The notes under the pieces: model-generated
What the model saw: the letters and a program-made list of their open reading frames with translations, nothing else
Told to the model about the DNA's origin: nothing
Database searches by the model: none
DNA from: Blautia sp.
GTDB lineage: Bacteria > Bacillota > Clostridia > Lachnospirales > Lachnospiraceae
Length of the DNA: 25,616 nt
Direction of reading: 5' to 3'
Assembly (NCBI GenBank): GCA_017420455.1
Contig: JAFOJB010000135.1
Location: forward strand, 1 to 25,616
Program-made: the position numbers and the translations under genes
Part shown: positions 7,961 through 16,031 of the stretch, piece by piece
Layout of the letters: every line of letters starts with the position of its first letter
How positions within the stretch are numbered: the first letter of the stretch is position 1

Positions 7961-8702
7961 CGAATATTATCTCCGTCAGACCATGATCCGGAGGATCCAG
8001 GAGCTGGAAAGTGATTTCAGAGTAGAGGCAGAAGCCTCTGACGGGCAGGAGGCCCTGAAGCTCCTGAAGGAAAAAGATATCCAGCTGGTATTCACGGATA
8101 TCCGGATGCCGGAGATGGACGGCCTTGTACTTTCCCGGAAGATCCATGAGCTGTACCCGGATATCCTGACCATCGTCCTCACGGGCTATGCAGATTTTTC
8201 CTACGCCCAGGAGGCACTGCGGAACGGCGTCTTCGACTATCTGTTAAAGCCTGTAGACCCTGAAGCGCTGGAAACTGTACTGAACAGGGCTCTTCTGCGT
8301 CTGAAAGACAGCTTCGAGCTGACCTCGGAGGAGAAAGAAGCTTCAGGATCCCTCAGCGCGGAGGCCAGTGTAGAACAGGCGATCCTGTATATGCAGAAGC
8401 ATTACATGGAGGATATCGATATCGGTTCTCTGGCAGAGAAGCTGGGCTTTCATTCCGCCTATCTCACCAGACTGTTCAACCGCTATGCCGGAGAATCTCC
8501 CCTCAAATATCTTACCAATATCCGTATCCACGAGGCCAAACGGCTTTTAAAGGATCCTTCCCTGTCCATCAGCGCCGTAGGCGAAAAGGTCGGATACCCC
8601 GACCAGTTCCATTTCAGCAAAACCTTCCGGAAAGCCACCGGTCTGAATCCCAGTGCTTTCCGAAAACAGCTGGAGGAGGATGCCGGATCAGAAACTCCGT
8701 AA
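7920..8702 (+). CDS. Response regulator with AraC-type DNA-binding domain, YesN type
   Basis: A 260-residue protein. The receiver domain spans residues 6-120, with acidic pair Asp13-Asp14, phospho-acceptor Asp60 in FTDIRMPEMDG, Thr88 and Lys110. The AraC helix-turn-helix region spans about 153-253 and includes IGSLAEKLGFHSAYLTRLF and the second-helix signature VGYPDQFHFSKTFRKATG. The start at 7920 has AGGAGG at 7906-7911; ATG 7929 is an alternative. It is about half the length of classical YesN because it lacks the long middle region. It is the likely regulator of the permease operon and the binding-protein gene. Confidence 0.95.
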   Translation: MRKMKSLHILLVDDEYYLRQTMIRRIQELESDFRVEAEASDGQEALKLLKEKDIQLVFTDIRMPEMDGLVLSRKIHELYPDILTIVLTGYADFSYAQEALRNGVFDYLLKPVDPEALETVLNRALLRLKDSFELTSEEKEASGSLSAEASVEQAILYMQKHYMEDIDIGSLAEKLGFHSAYLTRLFNRYAGESPLKYLTNIRIHEAKRLLKDPSLSISAVGEKVGYPDQFHFSKTFRKATGLNPSAFRKQLEEDAGSETP

Positions 8703-8711
8703 CAGACCGCA

Positions 8712-8759
8712 AAAACCGCCCGATGCAGTCCGGAAATTCCGGCCGCATCGGGCGGTTTT
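8712..8759. terminator. Bidirectional terminator between regulator and substrate-binding-protein genes
   Basis: AAAACCGCCCGATGC at 8712-8726 pairs perfectly with 8745-8759 (15 bp), and the inner CCGGAA/TTCCGG can extend the stem. It ends in TTTT on the plus strand and TTTTT on the minus strand. It sits 9 bases after the regulator stop and 43 bases from the convergent binding-protein stop, so it should serve both operons. Confidence 0.9.
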
Positions 8760-8802
8760 CTATTTCATCTTGTACTATGAATTTCTGTTTTTACGATCTG
8801 TT

Positions 8803-10098
8803 TCAGGCCCATGCTTCGTCGCCGGCTGCTGCTGCAAGCTGTGCTCTGCCGTCGTCGATTGCTTCCAGAACCTCTTCTGCGGTCATGTCGCCGATAAACA
8901 TGGAAGCGATGTTTGCGGAAATATCCATCCACTGCTCGTTGAAGTAGGTTACCACATCCTGAAGGACCATTCCGGAGTGCTCATCATCATAGCTTTCCAG
9001 GAATTCTCTGGTAGACTGGCTGTAGGCAGGAGTCTGGCCTGCATCGAAGGGAAGATTCTCGATGGTGGTCTCGTTGTCGATCATGTACTGGATGCTGTCC
9101 TTGCTGGAGATATAAGCAAGGTACTGCTTGGCGGCGTCGATGTTCTCAGATCCGGAATAGATGAATCTGGAAGGTCCTGCCGGATGCACGTTCAGGTAAG
9201 TATTGTCGAGGAGAGGAAGAAGGAACAGTCCGAAATCATCCTCTGTATAGCCTTCGGTGTTCAGGTCGCTGGAAACGATGGTGCTGATCGCGCCGGGCTT
9301 CAGCGTAGCCATTGCAAATTCGCCGGAAGCAAGATATCCCTCTGTGCTGGCGAACTCATCGCTCATGTAGTTGTCTCCGAAGTATCCTTTCTGAGCCAGC
9401 TCATTCAACTGATTCAGTTCTTTGATCATATTCTCGTTCTCTGCGAAGGTAGCTTCGTTCCTGTTCAGCTTGTCGATGATGCCGGGATCCAGCTTGTCCA
9501 GAACCTGAGCGGTTCCTGTCCAGAGCATGGTCTGATGCCATCCATCCGCTACCGGCTCATAGATCGGAGTAACGCCGGATTCCAGGAGCTTATCGCAGGC
9601 TTCCTCAAATGCCTCGAAGGTGGTGGGAATCTCCGTGATCCCTGCTGCTTCGAAAAGCTTCTTGTTATAGACGATATAGTAGTCAGTTGTGGTATCAAAA
9701 TAGGTCATACCGTAGTTAACGCCATCAACAGAGGTCTGCTCTGCAGAAAATACACTGTAGGAATCCATCCAGCTTTCACCGGAAAGGTCTACCGCATTCT
9801 CCTGTACCTTATAGGTTGTGGCAAGAGCGAAGCCGGACTGCGCGCCGAAGATATCCGGGCCTTCGCCGCTGTTCAGTCTGGTAAGCAGAAGATCCTGATA
9901 CTGATCTGCAGGGATGATCTGATAATCTACATGAATACCGGTCTCTTCTTCAAACTTCTGCCCCAGCTCCATTTCTGCATCCTTTACCCAGTCCTGGCTG
10001 GCCATGAGCGTGATGGTGGTGTCTGCTGCCGCTGCAGGGACTGCTGCCAGAGAAGCTGCCATAATACCGCACATAAGAACTGCTATCTGTTTCTTCAT
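8803..10098 (-). CDS. Carbohydrate ABC transporter substrate-binding protein (CUT1)
   Basis: A 431-residue extracellular binding protein. A Sec signal peptide occupies about residues 1-25 and ends in PAAAA before DTTITLMASQDW. A Cys at residue 10 is not in a convincing lipobox. The mature part is an SBP family 1 protein (KFEEETGIHVDYQIIPADQY, RLNSGEGPDIFGAQSGF, AKQYLAYISSKDS). The ATG at 10098 is preceded by AGGAGAG. The gene is separated from its presumed permeases by the kinase/regulator pair and is transcribed on its own. The 25-bp block at 10189-10213 links its control to the permease operon. A lipoprotein is not excluded, since Gram-positive binding proteins normally need an anchor. Confidence 0.93.
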   Translation of the reverse strand: MKKQIAVLMCGIMAASLAAVPAAAADTTITLMASQDWVKDAEMELGQKFEEETGIHVDYQIIPADQYQDLLLTRLNSGEGPDIFGAQSGFALATTYKVQENAVDLSGESWMDSYSVFSAEQTSVDGVNYGMTYFDTTTDYYIVYNKKLFEAAGITEIPTTFEAFEEACDKLLESGVTPIYEPVADGWHQTMLWTGTAQVLDKLDPGIIDKLNRNEATFAENENMIKELNQLNELAQKGYFGDNYMSDEFASTEGYLASGEFAMATLKPGAISTIVSSDLNTEGYTEDDFGLFLLPLLDNTYLNVHPAGPSRFIYSGSENIDAAKQYLAYISSKDSIQYMIDNETTIENLPFDAGQTPAYSQSTREFLESYDDEHSGMVLQDVVTYFNEQWMDISANIASMFIGDMTAEEVLEAIDDGRAQLAAAAGDEAWA

Positions 10099-10188
10099 CT
10101 TGTCTCTCCTCTTTCATAATCAAACTGTTGGTTTGCTTCAGATACCAGTATTTTAACAATCATATCCTCCAACATCCATGTAAAAACC

Positions 10189-10213
10189 TGCCTGATTTTT
10201 GTCTTTTTTTTCC
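10189..10213 (-). promoter_or_regulatory. Candidate operator shared with the permease operon
   Basis: This block, 91 to 115 bases upstream of the binding-protein ATG, matches 6011-6035 at 21 of 25 positions and has the same orientation relative to the gene it precedes. On the coding strand it reads GGAAAAAAAAGACA followed by an A/T-rich half. A conserved element at both transporter transcription units fits control by the YesN-type regulator between them. The poly-A part is low complexity, so chance is possible. Confidence 0.4.
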
Positions 10214-10245
10214 ATGAGGTTCACCGGCTTTGTCCTGCGCCGCAG

Positions 10246-10291
10246 AAAAAAAGTTCTCTTCCCGCGCTCCGGCAGCAGACGGAAAGAGAAC
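10246..10291 (-). terminator. Intrinsic terminator of the 8-oxoguanine deaminase gene
   Basis: On the minus strand GTTCTCTT (10291-10284) pairs with AAGAGAAC (10260-10253). The stem extends by a wobble and two G-C pairs and is followed directly by seven T (10252-10246). It lies nine bases after the gene's stop. Confidence 0.9.
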
Positions 10292-10299
10292 CTTTTTCC

Positions 10300-11646
10300 T
10301 TATCTGTACTTTTTTATGACCTTAGAAGATCTGGAAGAGATTTCTTCCTCATCCATCCCCGTCAGATGTCCATCTCTCACCACGATTTTTCCATTTACAA
10401 TGGTATAATCCACATTTCCCCGAAGTCCGACGGTACCGAAGACAGAGCCCGGGTCCTCCATGGCGCCGGTCAGAGACAGCCTGTTTTCCCTCACCAGAAA
10501 AGCATCGGCAGCCATGCCTGCGCTGATCTGTCCCAGAGCTTCTCTTCCCAGGATTTTTGCGCTGCCTCTGGAAGCAATCTTCAGGATATCATATCCGGAA
10601 GGCGCGCTGTTGCTGGAATTCAGGCGATGAAGAAGGAAAGCCACCCGTACCTCCTCCAGCATACTGGAGCCGTCGTTGCTGGCAGAACCATCCACGGCAA
10701 GTCCCACCGGTACGCCTTTTTTCAGCATTTCCGGGATCTTCGCGATTCCCGACGAAAGCTTCATATTGGAAATCGGGCAATGAGCCACACCGGTCCCGGT
10801 TTTTGCCAGATAATCCAGTTCATCCTCTGTGAAATGGATCCCATGGGCATACCATACATCCGGACCTGTCCATCCAAGACTTTCCATATACTGAAGGGGG
10901 CGCATGCCAAACCTCTCCAGTGTATAATTTTCTTCATCCTTTGTCTCCGCAAGATGAGTATGAAGCCGGACGCCCAGCTTTCTTGCCAGCACTGCAGATT
11001 CCCGCAGCAGATCCCCGCTCACACTGAAAGGAGAACAGGGAGCGAGAGCCACATTGTGCATGGAATACTTTCCTGGATCATGATACTTCTGCACCGCTTC
11101 CTCTGAATCCTTCATGATCTCGTCGATGGTCTGCACCACACTGTCCGGCGGAAGCCCTCCGTCCTTTACAGAAAGATCCATACTGCCTCTGGTGGCATAA
11201 AAACGCATTCCCAGCTGATCTGCCGCGGCGAACTGCGCGTCCAGCAGATCCATCCCATGTCCCTTCGGAAACACATAATGATGGTCAAGACAGGTCGTAC
11301 AGCCTGAAAGGAGCAGTTCTCCCATTCCTGTCAGGGAGCTGTAATACACGACCTCTTCATCCAGATTTTTCCATATTTCATACAGATACTTCAGCCAGGG
11401 AAAGAGCTCCATATTCTGGACAGCAGGAAGATTTCTGCTGAAGATCTGGTACAGATGATGATGGGTATTGATCAGCCCGGGGTACATGGCCATATGACTG
11501 GCGTCCAGGATTTCATCAGCATCTTTCTCTTCCCTGTCGATTGCGGTGATCACACCGTCTTCCATCATTACATGTACATTCTCCAGAATACTGTCCCTGT
11601 CGTCGCAGGTAACAAGATGACGGATATTTCTGATCTGCAGTTTCAT
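10300..11646 (-). CDS. Amidohydrolase, probable 8-oxoguanine deaminase
   Basis: A 448-residue enzyme of the ATZ/TRZ amidohydrolase branch that also holds guanine deaminase. Metal ligands are visible as His62 and His64 in NTHHH, His231 in HTHLAE with Glu234, His268 in WYAHGIHF and Asp319 in GLAVDGSASND. RGSMDLSVKDGGLPPDSVV and APCSPFSVS closely resemble what I remember of characterised bacterial 8-oxoguanine deaminases, which convert 8-oxoguanine to urate and ammonia. The ATG at 11646 has AGGAGG at 11660-11655. It lies 128 bases downstream of the YczE-like gene. Other aminopurine or pterin deaminase activities remain possible, as this subfamily is annotated loosely. Confidence 0.85.
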   Translation of the reverse strand: MKLQIRNIRHLVTCDDRDSILENVHVMMEDGVITAIDREEKDADEILDASHMAMYPGLINTHHHLYQIFSRNLPAVQNMELFPWLKYLYEIWKNLDEEVVYYSSLTGMGELLLSGCTTCLDHHYVFPKGHGMDLLDAQFAAADQLGMRFYATRGSMDLSVKDGGLPPDSVVQTIDEIMKDSEEAVQKYHDPGKYSMHNVALAPCSPFSVSGDLLRESAVLARKLGVRLHTHLAETKDEENYTLERFGMRPLQYMESLGWTGPDVWYAHGIHFTEDELDYLAKTGTGVAHCPISNMKLSSGIAKIPEMLKKGVPVGLAVDGSASNDGSSMLEEVRVAFLLHRLNSSNSAPSGYDILKIASRGSAKILGREALGQISAGMAADAFLVRENRLSLTGAMEDPGSVFGTVGLRGNVDYTIVNGKIVVRDGHLTGMDEEEISSRSSKVIKKYR

Positions 11647-11687
11647 ATGCCTTTCCTCCTTTTATTTTTCAAGAATCCACAGTAAGG

Positions 11688-11710
11688 AACTGTCCATAAA
11701 TAACTGTCCA
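11688..11710 (-). promoter_or_regulatory. Tandem AACTGTCCA repeats upstream of the deaminase gene
   Basis: AACTGTCCA occurs at 11688-11696 and 11702-11710, a 14-bp period, 42 to 64 bases before the deaminase ATG. It may be an operator. On the coding strand each copy reads TGGACAGTT, the upstream one as TTGGACAGTT. This resembles the TTGGACAA repeats before the permease operon. No clear promoter pair was found next to it. Confidence 0.3.
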
Positions 11711-11774
11711 ATCCTGAACTTCCCTGCAGGCTTCTTTTCCGGAAATATCTTCCCTGCGCCCTTTTTCAAAGGAA

Positions 11775-12419
11775 TCAGTTTTTTTCCAGAAACGGTTTTG
11801 CCACATGTATATTAAAAAACTCGATCAGAGGTCCCATAAAGAAAGCTGTGATGATGGTACCGATTCCGACGGCTTCCCCCACCTGAGACCAGCTGAAGCC
11901 TGCAGATAAACAAAGCACAACTCCCAGCCCCACACAGACAAGATCACAGATGATCCTGCAGTACCGGAAAGGAATCTTTTTCTGCTTTTCGGACCAGACC
12001 AGGGCAACCGCATCGTAGGTAGAGACACCCATATCCGCCGTAAAATAAAAGGCAGAAGCGACACACATGATCACCACTCCTGCTGCCAGGAGAACAAGTC
12101 GTACCGCAAAACCCGGCTCCGGAACCAGTCTGGTAAAAAATTTCAGGCTGTACTCGGCGATATATCCCAGAAAAAACAGATTGATCACCGTGGCAATTCC
12201 GATTTTATGCCTGTCCATAAGGACAGAAAACAACAACAGCAGAACATTTACGATCACATATAAGGTTCCGAAGCTGATGGGAATCACCGCGTTCAATCCA
12301 CTCATCAGAGACTGGAACGGATCTACGCCCAATGCAGCCCTTTTGAAGATTCCCACACTGATTCCGGCGATCACCACCCCGAATACACTCATCAGTATCC
12401 TTTTGTTTCTTTTATCCAT
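11775..12419 (-). CDS. YczE-like integral membrane protein
   Basis: A 214-residue protein with about five hydrophobic segments. Conserved features of the YczE/COG2364 family include ALGVDPFQS at about residues 29-37, ADMGVSTYDA in the middle and GIGTIITAFFMGP near the C-terminus. The biochemical role of the family is not established. The start ATG at 12419 has only a weak GGAAG site close by. A strong promoter lies at 12480-12508. The gene may be co-transcribed with the 8-oxoguanine deaminase, since no terminator is seen between them. It could therefore be a transporter-like partner for purine salvage, but that is speculation from adjacency. Confidence 0.85.
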   Translation of the reverse strand: MDKRNKRILMSVFGVVIAGISVGIFKRAALGVDPFQSLMSGLNAVIPISFGTLYVIVNVLLLLFSVLMDRHKIGIATVINLFFLGYIAEYSLKFFTRLVPEPGFAVRLVLLAAGVVIMCVASAFYFTADMGVSTYDAVALVWSEKQKKIPFRYCRIICDLVCVGLGVVLCLSAGFSWSQVGEAVGIGTIITAFFMGPLIEFFNIHVAKPFLEKN

Positions 12420-12479
12420 TCTTCCGCATTACCCTCCATTTTTCCGGAAACAAGGTTGTTTTCCATTTCCGACAATACA

Positions 12480-12508
12480 AATATACTGGACTTTTCTCCT
12501 CCCGTCAA
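12480..12508 (-). promoter_or_regulatory. Sigma-A promoter of the YczE-like gene
   Basis: On the minus strand TTGACG (12508-12503), a 17-base spacer and TATATT (12485-12480) form a near-consensus promoter about 60 bases before the ATG. The short leader contains an imperfect hairpin at about 12444-12463 (GGAAACAA with TTGTTTTCC). Confidence 0.7.
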
Positions 12509-12665
12509 GCAAACCCATGGATGAATAGCTGACGGGTGAGACCGTGACTGTATCTTTAGGCGCGGGAATAAAAATATATCCCACAGCTTTCCATTTATAT
12601 GATATCATAGGGAATGAAATAAATGATCTTCAACACAAAAACATACGACCAGAAGGAGGTCAGAT

Positions 12666-13307
12666 ATGGTAAAGCATATTATCCTTTGGCAGCTGAAAGA
12701 TGAATATTCAGAGGAAGAGAAAAAAAAGATCCGGCAGGGGATCAAGGAAGGGCTGGAAAGTCTTCCGGGAAAGGTACCGGGACTGAGATCCGTACACGTA
12801 CAGACAGAATATCTCCCTACTTCCAACGTGGACGTCATGCTGGACGCTGTTCTGGAGAGTGAAGAGGCTCTGAAGGGCTATGCCCATCATCCTGCTCATG
12901 TCGCTGTCGCAGACAGCATGGTCCGGCCTTATACAAAGCTCAGAACCTGCATGGACTATGTCCTGGATGAAGAAATAACGTACTCACAGAACAATAATCA
13001 GGAGGAAAAAAGCAATATGGGAAACAGCAATGAAGAAATGGAAGAAGTCGAACTGGATGTAATCACTCTGGAGGAGGACGGCGCAGAGAAGGATTATGCC
13101 ATCTGCAGCGTTTTCGAGGTGGAGGGAGAAGACTATGTTGCTCTTTCTCCCATCATCGACAACGATATCGTAGATGACAGTGAAGTCATGTTCTTCCGCT
13201 ATCAGGAGGACGGTGATGAAGTCATTCTCGGCGAAATTGAATCCGAAGAAGAGGCACAGGCCATCGCCGACGAATATGAAGAACTCTGCCGGGAGGAGGA
13301 TCTTTAA
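12666..13307 (+). CDS. Dabb domain - DUF1292 fusion protein
   Basis: A 213-residue ORF made of two unrelated parts. Residues 1-100 are a stress-responsive A/B-barrel (Dabb) domain: it begins MVKHIILWQLKDE and has HPAHVAVADSMVRPY near 75-90. Residues 118-213 are a DUF1292 domain, very acidic, with EEMEEVELDVITLEEDG at its start. The linker at 105-117 is Asn/Gln-rich, and its DNA contains AGGAGG followed by an in-frame ATG at 13017. The C-terminal part can therefore also be made alone. The ATG at 12666 has an excellent GAAGGAGGT site. The roles of both domains are unknown. In many Clostridia DUF1292 is a short separate gene, so this looks like a read-through fusion. Confidence 0.88.
   Translation: MVKHIILWQLKDEYSEEEKKKIRQGIKEGLESLPGKVPGLRSVHVQTEYLPTSNVDVMLDAVLESEEALKGYAHHPAHVAVADSMVRPYTKLRTCMDYVLDEEITYSQNNNQEEKSNMGNSNEEMEEVELDVITLEEDGAEKDYAICSVFEVEGEDYVALSPIIDNDIVDDSEVMFFRYQEDGDEVILGEIESEEEAQAIADEYEELCREEDL
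13000..13019 (+). promoter_or_regulatory. Internal ribosome binding site and ATG for free DUF1292 protein
   Basis: AGGAGG at 13000-13005 and ATG at 13017-13019 lie in frame inside the Dabb-DUF1292 ORF, exactly where the linker meets the DUF1292 domain. Starting here gives a 96-residue protein (13017-13307), the usual size for a stand-alone DUF1292 protein. The 11-base spacing is slightly long but acceptable. Confidence 0.6.
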
Positions 13308-13335
13308 GGGTCCCCGGATCTGCAGCCAGAAATTT

Positions 13336-13923
13336 ATGAAAACCTATCAGATTACAGATTTTTGCCATAACATGGTACTTTCCCATATTCAAAAAGGGGA
13401 TTTCTGTATCGACGCCACTGTTGGGAATGGATATGATACCGAATTTCTGTGCCATGCCGCAGGACCAGAAGGTTTCGTTCTTGGTCTCGATCTTCAGGAA
13501 TCCGCTGTTTTGCACACCCGGAAAAGACTGGAGCAGAATTGTCCGGGATACTCCTTTTTACTGGTACAGGACAGCCACGAAAACCTCCTTGCCCGTGTGA
13601 ACGGCAGCCGTATTCCCGGCTTTCCGGAAGGCGCTGCCTGTATCATGTTCAACCTGGGATATCTCCCGGGAGGAGACCACAGCTTTTCCACGAAAAAGGA
13701 ATCGACCCTGAAAGGGCTTTCCGACAGCCTTCTGCTCCTCAAAAAAAACGGGATCCTGAGTATCTGCATTTACAGCGGAGGGGACACCGGCTTTGAAGAA
13801 AAGGATGCCGTCCTTTCCTGGCTGAAGGAACTGGACAGCAGAAAATACCTTGTCCTGCTTACCCAATACTATAACAGACCAAACAATCCTCCCATACCTG
13901 CCTTTGTGATCAGAATGACCTAA
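13336..13923 (+). CDS. mnmM: tRNA (mnm5s2U34) methyltransferase MnmM (YtqB family)
   Basis: A 195-residue class I SAM-dependent methyltransferase. The cofactor loop is IDATVGNGYDTEFL at residues 25-38, and the family signature NLGYLPGGDHSFSTKKEST is at 106-124. The YtqB family, now MnmM, methylates 5-aminomethyl-2-thiouridine at tRNA wobble position 34 in Firmicutes. The frame is open further upstream to 13174, but that part overlaps DUF1292 and looks like shadow coding. The ATG at 13336 gives the usual family length. Its ribosome binding site is poor, so coupling to the DUF1292 stop 28 bases upstream is likely. The next gene starts two bases after its stop. Confidence 0.9.
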   Translation: MKTYQITDFCHNMVLSHIQKGDFCIDATVGNGYDTEFLCHAAGPEGFVLGLDLQESAVLHTRKRLEQNCPGYSFLLVQDSHENLLARVNGSRIPGFPEGAACIMFNLGYLPGGDHSFSTKKESTLKGLSDSLLLLKKNGILSICIYSGGDTGFEEKDAVLSWLKELDSRKYLVLLTQYYNRPNNPPIPAFVIRMT

Positions 13924-13925
13924 AA

Positions 13926-16031
13926 ATGAAAGCATTCAGATTAATTCGGATCTTTTTCCTGTTCTGCGTTTTCCTGCTTCTTTCAGGAACAGACGCAGAA
14001 GCTGCCTCGAAAAAATATGAAAAATGCAATACCCTGGAGGAACTCGAAGCTTACCTTGGTTCCTGCAGGGAACAAAAACTGGAAAGCTTTAACATTTCCT
14101 GCAGCAGCGACCTGTTCGAGGAGCTGAAACAGAAGGATTTTCTCCTTCTTCTGCAGACAGAGGTCCTTTCCCGGATTTCAGACAGAGAATTAAACTATTA
14201 TCAGGACGGCAGACTGATGTATACTGCTGTCACCTACACGGATATCCCGTCCGCTTCCTGTCCCGATCTCTCCGTCGCGGAGGAAGCCATTGCGGCCTTC
14301 GTGAAGGATAAATGTACCAGCTTCAATCTCGTGTGCTCCGAAGATGTGTATCAGGTACTTTTTACAGATTCTCATCTCTGGCATATGGCTGCGAAAGCGG
14401 GAATAGAGGAAATGGAATATTCCGGAAGCTCTGTATACAAAATCATCTATGCAGAAAAGGTGACGCCCTTTTCCGTTCCCTATACCTATGTAGAGGACGG
14501 AACAGAATTTCTGAAGGCCTTTTCCGAATACCACAAAGAAAAGCTTTCCGAATTTGCCATTGTGGCAGACCCTTCCTTTTTTGCCCAGCTGATGGAAAAT
14601 GATTTTGAAGAGCTTAATCAGATGCAGGCGCTTTCTCAGCTGGATACCTACAAATGGACCTCCAGGGATAAATCCGGGATCATTCACTATTCCGGGATCA
14701 GCTTTGTGGATATTCCCAGAATTCTCTGTGATTCAGAGGATGATATGGTCAATGTCATCCGCCAGATGGGAGCCGAAGGGATTACCGATTTCGACCTTGT
14801 GCTGCCTTCTGTTCTGTACAAAAAGGTCAGCAGCAGAAAATATTCGCTCCTGAATGAAATTCAGAAAAAAGCGGGGATTTTTTCCTACAGCTACAGAACC
14901 TCCTATGATTCCCTTTGTATCATAGGATATCTTCAGGCAGAAATCGCTTCCGATGTCCGTCAGATCACCACCATTTCAGAGGCGGCCGCCTATCTTCAGG
15001 AATGCACTGAAAGAGAGGATCAGACCATTTACCTCTTCTGTACAAAGGAGGTCTACCGGACGCTGCTTTACGGAACGGAGTTTCCGGATAAACAGCAGAT
15101 GTATTATATTGCGGATCTGATGGATCTGTACGGCGTTCTTCATTATTATTATCAATATTCTGATACCACCAGCATCATTACCCTGAAAGATCTGGTATAT
15201 TATCCAGGAACAGTTATTCTGCATGCAATCCGGGACAAGAAGACGGATTCTCTGGAGGGAAGAATGAAGGAAACCTTTCTGTCCGCTCTGGACATTGCCG
15301 AAAGAGCAAATTTCGCAGATCCGTCTCAGAAGGCCAGATTCATCCACGACGAACTGTGCAGCAGGATCTCCTATTACAAAAATGACTATTCCGACGATGA
15401 CGACGGAGCAGTCGGAGCTCTTCTGGACGGAAAAGCGAACTGTGACGGATATTCCGATGCTTTCTATCTGGCGGCGACTCTCTCGGGGCTTCACGTCCGG
15501 TACCAGCATGGAAATACATTTTCCAGTACTCTGCAGGATCCCTCTGCACAGGTTTCCGAAAATATACAGAATGAGATAAAAAAAGAAGAGAGTACAGAGC
15601 AGCTTTCCGATGAGACACACATGTGGAATCTGGTAAAGATCAATGATCTCTGGTACGCCGTAGATGTTACCTGGGACGATCAGGAGGATGCGCCGGATTG
15701 TCCCTCCTACCGCTGGTTTCTTTCCGGAGAAGACAGAATCGGAAAGACCCATTACTGGAATCATTCCATGACAGCTCCCCTTGCACAGACTACGGACCTC
15801 ACCTGGCGGCCCAGACCTGAATATATCATTTCTGCTGATACAGATTTTCAGCCGGTCGTGGACGACATTTTCTATCACAGCGTATCCTGCGCGGAAATCT
15901 ATTTCCAGCTGGACAACGCCGACGAACGGTTTACGGAGCTTTTTCCCCTCATGCACAGCAGCGGCGCAGGAAACATCACCTACAAATGGGACAAAAACAT
16001 GGACTGCCTGTTCCTTACCAGAATTGATTAA
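13926..16031 (+). CDS. Secreted transglutaminase-like protein with five N-terminal repeats
   Basis: A 701-residue protein. A Sec signal peptide occupies residues 1-27 (hydrophobic core IFFLFCVFLLLSG, cleavage near AEAA). Five degenerate units of about 77-80 residues follow, at roughly 36-112, 114-190, 191-268, 270-345 and 346-426. Each has a fold-like pattern of a helix, an FNI/FNL-type strand, a helix with Y/F and L, then a Y-rich strand. A transglutaminase-like domain follows, with Cys506 in KANCDGYS, His565 in THMWN and Asp580 in WYAVDVTWDD, so the catalytic triad looks intact. It may be a peptidase or cell-wall-acting enzyme outside the cell; bacterial members of this fold vary. The ATG is two bases after mnmM, with no good ribosome binding site, which suggests coupling. 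No sortase motif or lipobox is seen. Confidence 0.9.
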   Translation: MKAFRLIRIFFLFCVFLLLSGTDAEAASKKYEKCNTLEELEAYLGSCREQKLESFNISCSSDLFEELKQKDFLLLLQTEVLSRISDRELNYYQDGRLMYTAVTYTDIPSASCPDLSVAEEAIAAFVKDKCTSFNLVCSEDVYQVLFTDSHLWHMAAKAGIEEMEYSGSSVYKIIYAEKVTPFSVPYTYVEDGTEFLKAFSEYHKEKLSEFAIVADPSFFAQLMENDFEELNQMQALSQLDTYKWTSRDKSGIIHYSGISFVDIPRILCDSEDDMVNVIRQMGAEGITDFDLVLPSVLYKKVSSRKYSLLNEIQKKAGIFSYSYRTSYDSLCIIGYLQAEIASDVRQITTISEAAAYLQECTEREDQTIYLFCTKEVYRTLLYGTEFPDKQQMYYIADLMDLYGVLHYYYQYSDTTSIITLKDLVYYPGTVILHAIRDKKTDSLEGRMKETFLSALDIAERANFADPSQKARFIHDELCSRISYYKNDYSDDDDGAVGALLDGKANCDGYSDAFYLAATLSGLHVRYQHGNTFSSTLQDPSAQVSENIQNEIKKEESTEQLSDETHMWNLVKINDLWYAVDVTWDDQEDAPDCPSYRWFLSGEDRIGKTHYWNHSMTAPLAQTTDLTWRPRPEYIISADTDFQPVVDDIFYHSVSCAEIYFQLDNADERFTELFPLMHSSGAGNITYKWDKNMDCLFLTRID

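Noticed and set aside
8653..10119. 488-residue plus-strand ORF opposite the substrate-binding-protein gene
   Set aside because: It starts inside the regulator gene, crosses the terminator hairpin and is antisense to a well-supported gene.
13174..13335. Upstream 54-codon extension of MnmM
   Set aside because: It overlaps the DUF1292 coding region in another frame. The product would exceed the family length, and the sequence does not resemble the family.
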